Of a stretch of DNA of 29,120 nt, positions 8,375-18,003 are shown one piece after another. The stretch's first letter is position 1. Each line of letters opens with the position of its first letter. The notes under the pieces are model-generated. The model was not told the origin of the DNA. It did not search any database and worked only from the letters and a program-made list of their open reading frames with translations. The position numbers and the translations under genes are program-made. This DNA is from Bacteroidales bacterium (lineage in GTDB: Bacteria > Bacteroidota > Bacteroidia > Bacteroidales > Muribaculaceae): assembly GCA_900769345.1 (NCBI GenBank), contig CAAGGJ010000044.1, positions 1 through 29,120 of the forward strand, given 5' to 3'.

Positions 8375-10009
8375 TTAATAACCTGCATTCTGATGCATAT
8401 TTTCATTCGACTTCAATTCGTTGAATGGAATTGGGTACACATTGTACATAGCGTTTACACCAGCACCTGCATATGCACCACCCTTCCAGTCCCATACGTA
8501 GTTACCAGAAGTGAAGAGTCCGAAACGGATAAGGTCGCTACGACGACGGCCTTCGAAGTAGAATTCGCGGCACCATTCGTCGATGATGTCTCTTTCCTTG
8601 AGCGACTGTAGTGGCTTAGCGTGTGCACGCGAACGGATATAGTTGATATCGTTGAGTGCATCGGCTACGCCAAGTCGATAATTTGCTTCAGCACGTGTGA
8701 GATATGCTTCTGCAAGGCGGAACAATGGCACGTCGGTGTCTGGGAATGTAACATCGTGTGGTGTGCTGCCATCGCTGTAGAGATTCGACCACTTAAGAAT
8801 GCCAAGACCAGCTGTGAAAGTGGTTTTTTCCTCGGTAGAGAATGTGCGAGCGTCGTTGCCCTCACCTCCGGTGAAGAACATAGCGCGGTCGTCGCCTGCT
8901 GCTGTGTAAACTGCCTTGATGTTGTCCTTACCCATTGGCACTTGTGCTTCGCTCTCGAAGAATTTGAGCACCAATGCTTGGCGAGCTCGGTTACAAGTCC
9001 ATTGTGAGCTTGGAAGACCGCAGTCGGGTGTGCCCGAACCTGTGGCTGATGCGATTGGGTAGATAGCTCCACCGTAGCTACGCGATGTAGCGCCGTCGCA
9101 GCGGATTGGGAACACGATTTCCTGACGTGCGTTTGGGTTTTCGCCGTTGTCGCCCATGAAGAGCTGCTGATAGGCTGTATACTCGCCCTTTGCAGTGAAA
9201 TTCACCTTATATGGACTGTTGATAGCCTTTTCGGCATAAGTCACAGCATCCTGCCAGTGTGCAGTGCCTGTGTAAACTTGTGCATTGAGGTACAAGCGAG
9301 CAAGAAGCATGTAAGCAGCCACCTTGTCGGCACGTCCGTAGTTAGCATTGTCGCCTGCATAGTCGAGAAGCACTTCGCGTGAGTCGCCGCTCTCGCCTGT
9401 GATAGCCTTAAGTTCAGATACTGCCTTGTCGAATGCCTCTTGACGAGAGATTTCCACTGGCAATGTGTCGTCAACCACTTCCTTATATGGTGCACGACCA
9501 TAGAGGTCGATAAACTGGAACCAGTAGAATGCACGCATAAAGCGCACTTCGGCACGATAAGTGAGCACTTCTGGGTCTTCTGTATCGGCCGTTTCTGCCA
9601 AATAGTAGTTACACAAGGTAACATTGTACATAATACGATAGTAAGTGAGCTCGTTGTAGCCGTGTGATGAATCCCAGCTGATGTTGGTCATTTCAGGGAT
9701 ACCGGTGTCGCCTTGCCATGTCCAGATACATTCATCCGAGCATAGTTCGTTGGCTTCGAAAATACGGCGATAGAATGCCGAGTTACCTTCGTCGAACTGC
9801 GACATATCGGGGTTACCGTCGCTACCAGTCTGACCTGTGATTGAAAGGCTTGCGTAAACCTTTGCCAACAGACCGGTTGGGTCGAGTACAGTGTTGGTTT
9901 GCGGGTCTTGTATGCTTTGATTCAAGTCATCGACACATGAAGTACCTCCAAAGGCAAGAATCAAGGCTGTAGCCGCCATTGTTATATTTTTTAGAATATT
10001 AAATTTCAT
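8375..10009 (-). CDS. susD: SusD, starch-binding outer membrane lipoprotein
   Basis: A 544-residue RagB/SusD-family lipoprotein that caps the SusC channel and captures helical starch. The signal peptide ends at FGGTSC (Cys about residue 25) followed by Val-Asp-Asp. The N-terminal half has the alpha-helical TPR-like scaffold (AEVRFMRAFYWFQFIDLYG; DKVAAYMLLARLYLNA). The C-terminal half contains the family signature FRLAEAYLTRAEANYRLG and EFYFEGRRRSDLIRFG, ending NAMYNVYPIPFNELKSN. It lies 18 bp after susC. The length is close to the B. theta protein, and position plus neighbours make starch the expected ligand. Confidence 0.95.
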   Translation of the reverse strand: MKFNILKNITMAATALILAFGGTSCVDDLNQSIQDPQTNTVLDPTGLLAKVYASLSITGQTGSDGNPDMSQFDEGNSAFYRRIFEANELCSDECIWTWQGDTGIPEMTNISWDSSHGYNELTYYRIMYNVTLCNYYLAETADTEDPEVLTYRAEVRFMRAFYWFQFIDLYGRAPYKEVVDDTLPVEISRQEAFDKAVSELKAITGESGDSREVLLDYAGDNANYGRADKVAAYMLLARLYLNAQVYTGTAHWQDAVTYAEKAINSPYKVNFTAKGEYTAYQQLFMGDNGENPNARQEIVFPIRCDGATSRSYGGAIYPIASATGSGTPDCGLPSSQWTCNRARQALVLKFFESEAQVPMGKDNIKAVYTAAGDDRAMFFTGGEGNDARTFSTEEKTTFTAGLGILKWSNLYSDGSTPHDVTFPDTDVPLFRLAEAYLTRAEANYRLGVADALNDINYIRSRAHAKPLQSLKERDIIDEWCREFYFEGRRRSDLIRFGLFTSGNYVWDWKGGAYAGAGVNAMYNVYPIPFNELKSNENMHQNAGY

Positions 10010-10027
10010 GATTCTTAGTGTTTAATT

Positions 10028-13015
10028 TTAGAAGTTTAGACTCAAACCGAACAAATAAGTAGTAGAGCGTGGATATACACCGCCGTCAACACCTGTTGAG
10101 CGTTCTGGATCGATACCATCGTACTTGGTGATTACGAATGGGTTAGATACTGTGGCGTAGATACGTCCGCTCAAGCCTCCGTAGGTGGTGCCACGGAATA
10201 GATTGTTGAACGAGTAACCGAGGTTGATGTTATCGCAGCGCAAGAACGATGCATTGCGCACGAAGTAGTCGCTCATATAGTAGTTGGTTTTGCCTTCGAA
10301 TCCAAGACCTACTGCACCTGCATAGGTGTTGTGATATGCTGAGTTAGAGTAGATGCCCGACCACGATACATTAGCCTTGTTGCTCAAGAAGTCGTAGTAC
10401 AAGTAGTTGTTGAAGCTTGCACGAAGAGCGAAGCTAAAGTCCCATGCCTTCCACATGAACTTGCTGGTCAAGCCCATAGTTACGTCGGCTGTAGGTTTCT
10501 TATATACATACTTGTCGTTACCATCGATGATGCCGTTACCGTCGCGGTCTACATACAAACCTTCGATTGGGTTGCCATCGCCGTCATATACCTGCTGATA
10601 TACGAAGAAGCTGTTGGTTGGATAGCCCACCATGTTCACTTGAACCTTATTCGACAAACCTGCGCCTATGTCGCTACCTGTGAGTGCATAATCACCGCCT
10701 GTGGTAAGTTTGGTAATCTTGTTGTCGTTCCAAGTCACGTTGTAGTTAATTTGCCATGTAAAGTCTCTTGTAACCACTGGACGTGCGTTAAGAGAGAATT
10801 CCACACCGTAGTTGCGGAGCGAACCGATGTTCTTTACAAGGTAGTTACCGAAGTTGGTACCTGAAGCCACCGATACTGAGCTGATAAGGTCGTCGGTCTT
10901 GCGATAGTAATATTCTACCGAACCGTCGATGCGGCCCTTCAAGAAGCTCCAGTCGAGACCTGCATTATATGTTGTGGTCTTTTCCCACTTAAGGTCGCTG
11001 TTATACACTTCTGGACGGATTGTGTAGTAAGTCTTGTCACCGATAGTGTATTGTGCATATTGGTTACTTGTCACATAGCGTGGCAGATAGTAGAAATCGT
11101 AACCGATGTTCTGCTGACCGGTGATACCCCAACCTAAACGCAATTTCAATTCATCGAGTGCAGTTACGTTTCTCAAGAACTTTTCTTCGCTAATCTTCCA
11201 TGCCAAACCTACTGCTGGGAATTGACCCCAACGGTTGTCCTTAGAGAAGCGTGAAGAACCATCGAAACGCATTGTTGCAGTGAGCAAATAGCGGTCGAGA
11301 AGTGTGTAGTTCAAACGGCCGAAGTATGATACCAAAGTATTAAGGTAGATGTGTTCAGTTTCCTTGCGAGTCTGTGGCGACTTAGCTTCCTTGAGCACTG
11401 GATCCCATCCTTGACCTTCGCTATATTCGCTGCGGTGGAAGTGTTGCTCTTCGGCTGCTACCAAGATGTCGATGTTGTTTACACCGAATTCCTTGATATA
11501 CTGTGCATAGATGTTACCTTGCAAGTTATACTTGTATGATTGTTGTGCGCCATCCCATCCATAGAAGTTGTTGCTATATGAATATGGAGAAATAGTGGTC
11601 AATTGGCGACCTTCTGAATAGTCACCACCCACGTTGGCGTGAATGTGGAGGTCTTCGAATCCGTGAAGCTTGTAGTCGAACTCGATGTTACCGATAGCCG
11701 ATGAGCTGCCGGCACGGTCGTTCTTAAGTTCGAGCAATGCAAGTGGGTTCTGAGGTGTGTTGGTGTTAGTAGTGTTCACCCAGTTAGGATCTGAGTAACC
11801 TGCGCTGATGGCTGTCTGCCAGTAGCCGCCAAATTCGTTGATGTTAGAATATACGCTTTGGGTTGGGTCGGCTTCGATAGCTGCGCCGAACACACCACCG
11901 TCGGCATAACGGCTGTGTGAGTACATATACTTAGCACTCAAGTTGATGTTCAAGTGTTGGTTGAACAACGATGGTGAGAGGTTGAGGGCTGCAGTGAAGC
12001 GCTCGAAGCTCGAAGTCTTCACGATACCTTGTTCATCGGTGTAACCCAAGCTCACACGATAAGGCATGTTCTTAGTTGCACCTGTGATGCTGATTTGGTG
12101 GTCGGTGCTGATAGCAGTGCGATAGATGAGGTCTTGCCAGTCGGTGTTGGCTGTGCCAAGGCCGTTGCCTTCCTGTCCAAGCACGTTCTTCACGTAGTTG
12201 CGGAATTCGTCACCTGTCATCACATCATACTTCTTCGATACCTTACCGAACGATAGATAGCCATTGTAAGTAACTTTTGGCTTCGAGCCTTGGCGACCCT
12301 TCTTGGTGGTGATGATAATCACACCATTTGATGCGCGCGAACCATAGATAGCGGTTGCCGAAGCATCCTTAAGGATTGTGAAAGTCTCGATATCGGCTGG
12401 GTTAACCATTGCAAAACCGTTAGCCAAACCTTTTACGCCATTATTATCCATTGCAAGACCATCGATTACGTAGAGAGGGTCGTTGTTCGCTGTGAGCGAC
12501 GAGCCACCACGGATGCGGATTGTAGAGCCACCGCCCGGTGTGCCGCCATCCGATGTTACCGACACACCTGCCACCTTACCAAGAAGCATGTCTTGGGCTG
12601 TGGTGGTAATGCCCTTACTCATGTCGTCGGGTTTGATTGCTGTTACCGAACCGGTTGCATCCGATTTCTTTACCTTTGCATAACCGATTACCACTGTTTC
12701 CTCAAGAAGGTTTACATCTTCTTCGAGTACTACAATTACGTTTGAAGCTGCCTTTACTTCCTTGTTCTTGTAGCCGATATACGACACTACAATCAAAGAA
12801 CCTTTAGGAGCTCGCAGTGTGAAGTTACCGTCAAAATCAGTAACTGTACCATTACCTGTGCCCTTTTGCATTACTGTGGCACTGATAATAGGTTCACCAG
12901 TCGCGTCCTTAACGTTACCCTGGACTTGTATCATGTCCTGAGCCATTACGTTAACCGACATTAAGATTGCCAGCAGCATTGCTGCAAGAAATCTGTAGTT
13001 GAACTTTTGTCCCAT
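10028..13015 (-). CDS. susC: SusC, TonB-dependent maltooligosaccharide porin
   Basis: A 995-residue outer membrane receptor that imports oligosaccharides using TonB energy. Residues 1-25 are a signal peptide (ending VMAQ). A carboxypeptidase-regulatory-like domain (about 30-110) carries SYIGYKNKEV. It is followed by a TonB-box-like ETVVIGYA, the plug domain with IRIRGGSSLTANNDPLYVIDG and ILKDASATAIYGSRASNGVI, and a large beta-barrel. The protein ends in the strand TYLFGLSLNF with terminal Phe as needed for barrel assembly. No promoter-like box lies in the 75-bp gap after susB, so it is probably co-transcribed with susB. Confidence 0.95.
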   Translation of the reverse strand: MGQKFNYRFLAAMLLAILMSVNVMAQDMIQVQGNVKDATGEPIISATVMQKGTGNGTVTDFDGNFTLRAPKGSLIVVSYIGYKNKEVKAASNVIVVLEEDVNLLEETVVIGYAKVKKSDATGSVTAIKPDDMSKGITTTAQDMLLGKVAGVSVTSDGGTPGGGSTIRIRGGSSLTANNDPLYVIDGLAMDNNGVKGLANGFAMVNPADIETFTILKDASATAIYGSRASNGVIIITTKKGRQGSKPKVTYNGYLSFGKVSKKYDVMTGDEFRNYVKNVLGQEGNGLGTANTDWQDLIYRTAISTDHQISITGATKNMPYRVSLGYTDEQGIVKTSSFERFTAALNLSPSLFNQHLNINLSAKYMYSHSRYADGGVFGAAIEADPTQSVYSNINEFGGYWQTAISAGYSDPNWVNTTNTNTPQNPLALLELKNDRAGSSSAIGNIEFDYKLHGFEDLHIHANVGGDYSEGRQLTTISPYSYSNNFYGWDGAQQSYKYNLQGNIYAQYIKEFGVNNIDILVAAEEQHFHRSEYSEGQGWDPVLKEAKSPQTRKETEHIYLNTLVSYFGRLNYTLLDRYLLTATMRFDGSSRFSKDNRWGQFPAVGLAWKISEEKFLRNVTALDELKLRLGWGITGQQNIGYDFYYLPRYVTSNQYAQYTIGDKTYYTIRPEVYNSDLKWEKTTTYNAGLDWSFLKGRIDGSVEYYYRKTDDLISSVSVASGTNFGNYLVKNIGSLRNYGVEFSLNARPVVTRDFTWQINYNVTWNDNKITKLTTGGDYALTGSDIGAGLSNKVQVNMVGYPTNSFFVYQQVYDGDGNPIEGLYVDRDGNGIIDGNDKYVYKKPTADVTMGLTSKFMWKAWDFSFALRASFNNYLYYDFLSNKANVSWSGIYSNSAYHNTYAGAVGLGFEGKTNYYMSDYFVRNASFLRCDNINLGYSFNNLFRGTTYGGLSGRIYATVSNPFVITKYDGIDPERSTGVDGGVYPRSTTYLFGLSLNF

Positions 13016-13040
13016 GTTTTTTAGGTAATTAAGTGTTTAA

Positions 13041-13052
13041 ATTATTAATAAT
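13041..13052. repeat. AT palindrome in the susB-susC gap
   Basis: ATTATTAATAAT is a perfect 12-bp palindrome located 26 bp before the susC start. With pure A/T content it may be chance. The rest of the gap shows no terminator and no -7 box. Confidence 0.25.
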
Positions 13053-13090
13053 GTGTTGTTTGTTGATTTCTCTTGGTTTCTGAGCCGCCA

Positions 13091-15268
13091 TTATGGCTTT
13101 TCCACTATGCTGATAGCAAATCCACCACCCGACGCCGAGCGAACGGTTAGTTTGCTCTTGCTTGTGAGGGTTTTCTTCTCTACCACATAGTCCTGTGGAT
13201 TTTTGTCCCAGCTGGCATCTTTGCCATCGCGATATATGGTGGCTTCGTATTTCTTTCCGGGGGTGAGGAAGTCGAAAACGAGCTTGCTTTCGTGGCCGTT
13301 TTCGTCTACCGAACTGCCCACAAACCAGTTTTCCGAATTTTTGTCCTTGCGAGCTATCGTCACGTAGTCGCCGGGCTCTGCCTCAAGGTAGCGTGTCTCT
13401 TGCCAGTCTACAGGCACATCTTTTATAAATTGGAATGCATCCATATGTGCCTCATAGTTCTCGGGGAGGTCGGCTGCCATCTGCAGCGGACTGTAAATAG
13501 TCACATATAATGCCAATTGGCGAGCCAATGTAGAGCGCACGCGAGAGTTGTTGTTGGGATTCACCTTCGAGCAATCGGTTTCGAAGATTCCCGGGGTGTA
13601 GTCCATAGGGCCTCCCACCAAGCGGGTGAACGGCAATATTGTGGTGTGGTCCACAGGGTTGCCTCCGAACGACTCATATTCGGTGCCACGAGCACTTTCG
13701 TTGCCTATCCAGTTTGGATAAGTGCGGCAGATACCCGTTGGACGGGTTGCCTCGTGGGCATTTACCATTATCTTATATTCTGCTGCCTTGGTGATGCAAT
13801 AGAGGTAGTGATTGTTCATCGATTGGCTGTAGTGATGATCGCCGCGTGGTATGATGTCGCCCACATAGCCGCTCTTCACTGCATGATAGCCGTTATCGGC
13901 CATAAATTGATATGCTTTGTCGAGGTGGCGCTCATAGTTGGTAACCGACGACGATGTTTCGTGGTGCATTATCATTTCCACTCCCTTTGCCTTGGCGTAT
14001 GAAGTAATCTCTTTAAGGTCGAAATCGGGATATGGGGTCACAAAGTCGAAAACATAGTCTTTCTGATGTCCGAACCAGTCTTCCCAACCTTCGTTCCAGC
14101 CTTCCACAAGCACTGCGTCAAATCCGTGTTCGGCGGCAAAATCGATGTAACGCTTCACATTAGCGGTGTTGGCTGCATGCTTGCCATTGGGCTTGGCGTG
14201 CTTATAATCGGTAATGCCAAGTTTCACCGAAGTAAATTCGTCGGTATATGCCCATGAGCTGCGGCCCACTATCATATCCCACCATACGCCCACATATTTT
14301 GTAGGCTTAATCCACGATGTGTCGGCAAGTTTGCACGGCTCATTAAGGTTGAGCGTGATGCGCGATGCCAAAATGTCGGCGCCGCTCTTACCCACTATCA
14401 CTGTGCGCCATGGCGACACACACGGTGTCTGCATAAAACCCTTGTCGCCGCGCGCATCGGGCGTAAGCCACGATTCGAACACACCGTTGGCTGCATCGTA
14501 GTTGAGGTGCATGGTCGAGTAGTCGATACAGGCTGCCTCGTGCAAGTTTATATAGATGTTATCATCGGTTTTCATCATAAGTGCGGTCTGCACACATGAG
14601 TCAGATGCCGGGGTTTGCGAAGAGTTGGGCGCTATGGCTGCACTCATGCGCTTGCTGATTTCCGACAAGCGAGTGGTTTGATATTCATATTCTTGTGTGT
14701 CGTAGTCACCGGCTATCCACCATGCGGTGTGGTCGCCTGTCATGGCAAACTGCGATTTTTCTTCGGCTATCACAAAGTAGGAAAGTTGCTTTTGCTCCGG
14801 AAATTCATATCTGAAGCCCATTCCGTCGTCATACACTCTGAATCGGATCACCATCTTGCGATTGGTCACATTCTGGACCAATGTGACTGCCATCTCATTA
14901 TAATTATTGCGTATTTGGCTCTCTTCGCCCCACACCGGTGCCCACACTTCGTCGTGACTGCCGGTTTTGGTGTCGATTATTGAGAATCCCGAGTAAAGAT
15001 TTGCTTTCTGATTAATCTTCTCCTCTTCACTTGCTGTGAAATTCGAAAATTCGAAGTCGGTAGCCTTGCCGGGCTCGTCTTTTTTAAGCTGCAAACCAAG
15101 TCGGCTGGAAGCTATTATCTGTCGTCCCCCAAATTTCATATCATAGGTGGGGCATCCCGAGGCGTCAACACTGAAATTCACTTTCACGTTGCCGCTCGGC
15201 GAACTAATAATAGCCGCCTGCATCATCATTGCCACAAATACACCAATTGCCGTTAATGTCAATCTCAT
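13091..15268 (-). CDS. susB: SusB, GH97 alpha-glucosidase
   Basis: A 725-residue calcium-dependent enzyme that splits glucose from maltooligosaccharides in the periplasm. Residues 1-18 form the signal peptide. Glu residues of the inverting GH97 active site are present in order: LVEGW (about E389), MHHETS (E437), NAHEATRP (E506) and ARGTEYE (E530). By my recollection of the B. theta SusB numbering (391, 439, 508, 532) these are shifted by two throughout, which supports orthology. The retaining-type Asp motif is not seen: the matching strand reads VKSGYVGD. Transcription probably starts in the AT-rich region upstream (see 15346 and 15394). First gene of the susB-susF-amylase run. Confidence 0.95.
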   Translation of the reverse strand: MRLTLTAIGVFVAMMMQAAIISSPSGNVKVNFSVDASGCPTYDMKFGGRQIIASSRLGLQLKKDEPGKATDFEFSNFTASEEEKINQKANLYSGFSIIDTKTGSHDEVWAPVWGEESQIRNNYNEMAVTLVQNVTNRKMVIRFRVYDDGMGFRYEFPEQKQLSYFVIAEEKSQFAMTGDHTAWWIAGDYDTQEYEYQTTRLSEISKRMSAAIAPNSSQTPASDSCVQTALMMKTDDNIYINLHEAACIDYSTMHLNYDAANGVFESWLTPDARGDKGFMQTPCVSPWRTVIVGKSGADILASRITLNLNEPCKLADTSWIKPTKYVGVWWDMIVGRSSWAYTDEFTSVKLGITDYKHAKPNGKHAANTANVKRYIDFAAEHGFDAVLVEGWNEGWEDWFGHQKDYVFDFVTPYPDFDLKEITSYAKAKGVEMIMHHETSSSVTNYERHLDKAYQFMADNGYHAVKSGYVGDIIPRGDHHYSQSMNNHYLYCITKAAEYKIMVNAHEATRPTGICRTYPNWIGNESARGTEYESFGGNPVDHTTILPFTRLVGGPMDYTPGIFETDCSKVNPNNNSRVRSTLARQLALYVTIYSPLQMAADLPENYEAHMDAFQFIKDVPVDWQETRYLEAEPGDYVTIARKDKNSENWFVGSSVDENGHESKLVFDFLTPGKKYEATIYRDGKDASWDKNPQDYVVEKKTLTSKSKLTVRSASGGGFAISIVEKP

Positions 15269-15345
15269 CTGTAAGTCTTGATTTAGTTTAGTTTGTTGTT
15301 TATGTTTTGTTCTCTATTGTGCCTTGTCAATCTTATAGAGTTCAG

Positions 15346-15353
15346 CAGAATTA
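15346..15353 (-). promoter_or_regulatory. Candidate susB -7 box (TAATTCTG)
   Basis: On the minus strand this reads TAATTCTG, one mismatch from TAnnTTTG. The surrounding plus-strand GCAGAATTATT matches GCAAAATTATT at the susA promoter in 10 of 11 bases. It would give a susB leader of about 73 nt. A rival exact box, TAAATTTG at 15399-15406, overlaps the shared 12-mer, so the true start is uncertain. No good -33 box, consistent with activator dependence. Confidence 0.4.
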
Positions 15354-15393
15354 TTCGTATACCGCATTGCTCTTATTATTGTCACAATAACAC

Positions 15394-15405
15394 AAATACA
15401 AATTT
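15394..15405 (-). promoter_or_regulatory. Shared 12-mer upstream of susB, candidate regulator site
   Basis: AAATTTGTATTT (minus) is identical to 17877-17888 upstream of susA. It lies 49 bp upstream of the -7-like element; the susA copy lies at 45 bp. Flanks also agree (TGGTG before, GTG after). It could bind SusR, or here the exact TAAATTTG it contains could itself be the -7 box. Confidence 0.4.
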
Positions 15406-15406
15406 A

Positions 15407-15911
15407 CACCACTATTTGCTATAATAATCACACACTAAAAAAAATATAAATAAATATAAGTATTTTACAAATCTTATCCCATTGATTTACTGTCATTTAA
15501 ACACAATCCACCAAACCTAAAAATATAAACGAAAAATAACATCTACACCCCTGTCAAAAGCCTCTCCGTAGCACCACAAAACATATCGCTTTTACCTTTT
15601 CACTGCCTTTTGCAAGCATCGTTCTCTTGGCTCGTTAGTACACTAACCCTTTTCTCTTCGTTAAGCATATTTCATAGGCTGTACTACTACCTTTAATCTA
15701 CCGATTTCGCCATTTTCTTTCACCATATTACAACAGAAAAGCACAGCTTCACAGCTATGCTTTCCCGAAAAGACATTTTTCTTAATAACCAAAACTAATA
15801 GTACATTTTACTATTTGCAATCATAAATAATTGTCTTCACTAACTATTCAATACCTTACAATCTAACTATTTACCTTAAAAAAATCATTCCAAACCAAAA
15901 AACTAACCTAT
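15407..15911. other. Gene-free susA-susB intergenic region
   Basis: About 500 bp without a credible gene. The parts next to susB (15407-15540) and susA (15770-15911) are very AT-rich. The middle, about 15545-15720, is less so and carries a GTTAG-TACA-CTAAC hairpin (15634-15647), a 22-codon minus-strand micro-ORF (15600-15668) and the strong hairpin at 15736-15765. A possible minus-strand promoter is TAGTTTTG (15790-15797) with TTG 20 bp upstream (15818-15820). A small RNA, a susA 3' region or a dispersed repeat are all possible; none is proven. Confidence 0.5.
15736..15765 (-). terminator. Stem-loop downstream of susA
   Basis: The arms 15736-15748 and 15753-15765 form about 11 pairs with two mismatches around a TCAC loop. 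On the minus strand the stem ends in GCTTTTC followed by TGTTGT. It lies 146 nt past the susA stop, so it may end a long susA 3' untranslated region or an independent small RNA. Confidence 0.45.
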
Positions 15912-17789
15912 TTATTTGCTAAAATCAAGCACCAATATCTGGCGAGGGGCAAGTGTCATGTTTGCGCTTATTTCCACCTGCTTGCCTGTGATTACATCAT
16001 AGGCCCTATGTGCCGGCAGAACCTCATTATAGATATCAGTGAACGAGTCGACCGTAGTTTCCTGTGCATTTCCGTTCATTATCACAGTCACCACTTCATC
16101 GTTATAACGTCGCGAATATACGTATACACCATTTTTTACAGCATATTGCAGTGTGGTGCCATAAGCCACTGCCTTCGACCCTTTGCGCCATTGTAGCATG
16201 GTGCGTGTAAAGTCGTGATATTGCTTCTGCAATGCCGTGCGACCTGCTTCAGTGAACGCATTGTTGGTATCTTCAGGTGAAAAACCCGGGAAATTGCGAC
16301 GCACTGCCCAGTCGCCGTCGCTCGTATTGCCCACCATTCCTACTTCATCGCCATAATAGAGCTGTGGTATGCCTCGCATCGTTGAAAGCAACGTGAATGC
16401 TTGTTTATAACGAACCACATTGCCCTGAAGTTCATCTGTGCGAGTGAATCGGCTTGTATCGTGATTGCCGAGCATTATCATCACATTGTTGGGGTTGGCA
16501 TACACCATATCTTGCGTTAGATGCTCATACACTCGTGCCAATCCCCTGTCCCAATCATTGGTTTCCTCATCGGCAAAATAGTTCAAGATATACATCATCG
16601 GGAAATCCATTACCGATGGCAGGTAGGAATTCTTCTTCGAGAGCTTGCTGTCCTTCTGCCAGTATGCACAGCCCACTATATTGTTTATCCAAGTTTCTCC
16701 CACAATATTAAATCCGGGATACTCATCTTCGAGGGCTTGACACCATCGTGCCATTTGGTCGAAATCGTTATATGGATATGTATCCTGGCGTATGCCGTCG
16801 ATGTGCATATATTCTATCCACCATATGCTTGCTTGCACCAAGTAGTCCATTACCAACGGGTTCTGCTGGTTCAAGTCGGGCATGGTCTGCACAAACCATC
16901 CATCGGTGGTGTTGGCATTGCCCCACTTTGTAGCATACGGACTGCTGGCCTCGGTGGTGCGATATGCTGTGGGCACAAATTGGCTGTTATGGTGAAACCA
17001 ATCGTCAGCCGGACGGTCGGCAAAAAGAAAGTTCTCGCTGCCGCAGTGGTTAAACACCATATCGAGAATATACTTAATCCCTTTGCTGTGAGCAGTTTCG
17101 ATAAAATGCTTGGTTTCATCCATTGTGCCGTAACGCGGGTCGGTGAGGTAATAATTGGTGATAGCATAACCATGGAACGACTCCTTAGGCATATCGTTTT
17201 CGAGAATGGGTGTGGTCCAAATAGCTGTTACGCCCAAATCAGCGAGATAGTCGAGGTGCTGCTCCATACCTGCCAAGTCTCCGCCGTGACGAGTGCGCTT
17301 GCCTGCCGGATCGCACACGCTTTCCTTGTAACCGGGCACCACATCGTTAGAAGTATTGCCGTTGGCAAATCGGTCGGGCATCAAGAGATAAACCACATCG
17401 CTCGAATCGAACGAACGGAATTTGCGTCCATCGCGTTGCTTCAACTCGTATGCTATCTTCTTTACTACCTTCTTACCATTCTTTAGCACTATGTTGAAGG
17501 TCTGTGGCTTAGCATTTGCAAGACCAAGATATAAGATTACATAATTTTTATTCTCCGGCTTGATGACTTTGGCCAATTCCACATCGGTTGCACCCTCAAG
17601 CATCACTTCGTATGCACCAAGTTGGTCGCCGTGCAACAATATTTGCAGTTGAGTATTTTTCATACCCGACCACCAAAACTCGGGATGTACGTGTTTCACT
17701 GTCACTTGCTTCGAGCTCTTTGCACTCAATTGCAAGCTGCACATCAGCAAACTGATTATTGTTAATGCCATGTAAATCGATCTGTTCAT
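15912..17789 (-). CDS. susA: SusA-type neopullulanase / cyclomaltodextrinase (GH13)
   Basis: A 625-residue periplasmic enzyme that cuts alpha-1,4 links of imported maltooligosaccharides. Residues 1-23 form a signal peptide ending at LSAK. An N-terminal Ig-like cyclomaltodextrinase domain follows (about 25-125; PEFWWSGMKNTQLQILLHG). The GH13 barrel opens with VVYLLMPDRFANGN and carries DMVFNH, GIRQDTYPY (nucleophile about D336), IVGETW (acid/base about E365) and MLGNHDTSR (about D444). A C-terminal beta-sandwich ends the protein. It is divergent from susR and separated from susB by 640 bp, so it probably forms its own transcription unit. Confidence 0.93.
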   Translation of the reverse strand: MNRSIYMALTIISLLMCSLQLSAKSSKQVTVKHVHPEFWWSGMKNTQLQILLHGDQLGAYEVMLEGATDVELAKVIKPENKNYVILYLGLANAKPQTFNIVLKNGKKVVKKIAYELKQRDGRKFRSFDSSDVVYLLMPDRFANGNTSNDVVPGYKESVCDPAGKRTRHGGDLAGMEQHLDYLADLGVTAIWTTPILENDMPKESFHGYAITNYYLTDPRYGTMDETKHFIETAHSKGIKYILDMVFNHCGSENFLFADRPADDWFHHNSQFVPTAYRTTEASSPYATKWGNANTTDGWFVQTMPDLNQQNPLVMDYLVQASIWWIEYMHIDGIRQDTYPYNDFDQMARWCQALEDEYPGFNIVGETWINNIVGCAYWQKDSKLSKKNSYLPSVMDFPMMYILNYFADEETNDWDRGLARVYEHLTQDMVYANPNNVMIMLGNHDTSRFTRTDELQGNVVRYKQAFTLLSTMRGIPQLYYGDEVGMVGNTSDGDWAVRRNFPGFSPEDTNNAFTEAGRTALQKQYHDFTRTMLQWRKGSKAVAYGTTLQYAVKNGVYVYSRRYNDEVVTVIMNGNAQETTVDSFTDIYNEVLPAHRAYDVITGKQVEISANMTLAPRQILVLDFSK

Positions 17790-17832
17790 TGCCTTTATTT
17801 AAGTAGTTTATGTAATCGTAGTTTTGTCAATG

Positions 17833-17840
17833 CAAAATTA
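17833..17840 (-). promoter_or_regulatory. susA -7 promoter box (TAATTTTG)
   Basis: An exact match to the Bacteroidota TAnnTTTG consensus on the minus strand, placed to give a leader of about 40 nt before the susA ATG. No TTTG -33 box lies 19-21 bp upstream, which fits a promoter needing an activator. Confidence 0.55.
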
Positions 17841-17876
17841 TTATAGATAATAGCAAAATAAAAAAGCATAAAGCAA

Positions 17877-17888
17877 AAATACAAATTT
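17877..17888 (-). promoter_or_regulatory. Shared 12-mer upstream of susA, candidate regulator site
   Basis: AAATTTGTATTT (minus), identical to the copy upstream of susB (15394-15405). It lies just upstream of where a -33 element would sit for the susA -7 box, a usual place for activator binding. TGATG precedes it and TTG follows, similar to the susB copy. Confidence 0.45.
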
Positions 17889-18003
17889 CATCAAAGCTAA
17901 TCTCACTATATATCAACAATATAACCCTACCACCCGACAGCAAAAATATAAACACTTTGAAAAAATTCAGCCTCTAAAATCTTACTATTCGAAAAAAAAG
18001 TAA

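Noticed and set aside
13041..13052. Separate susC promoter or operator at the AT palindrome
   Set aside because: No TAnnTTTG box in the 75-bp gap and only A/T bases in the palindrome; chance is likely.
16521..17486. A 321-codon plus-strand open frame inside susA
   Set aside because: Antisense to susA, whose domains are complete; no independent signals.
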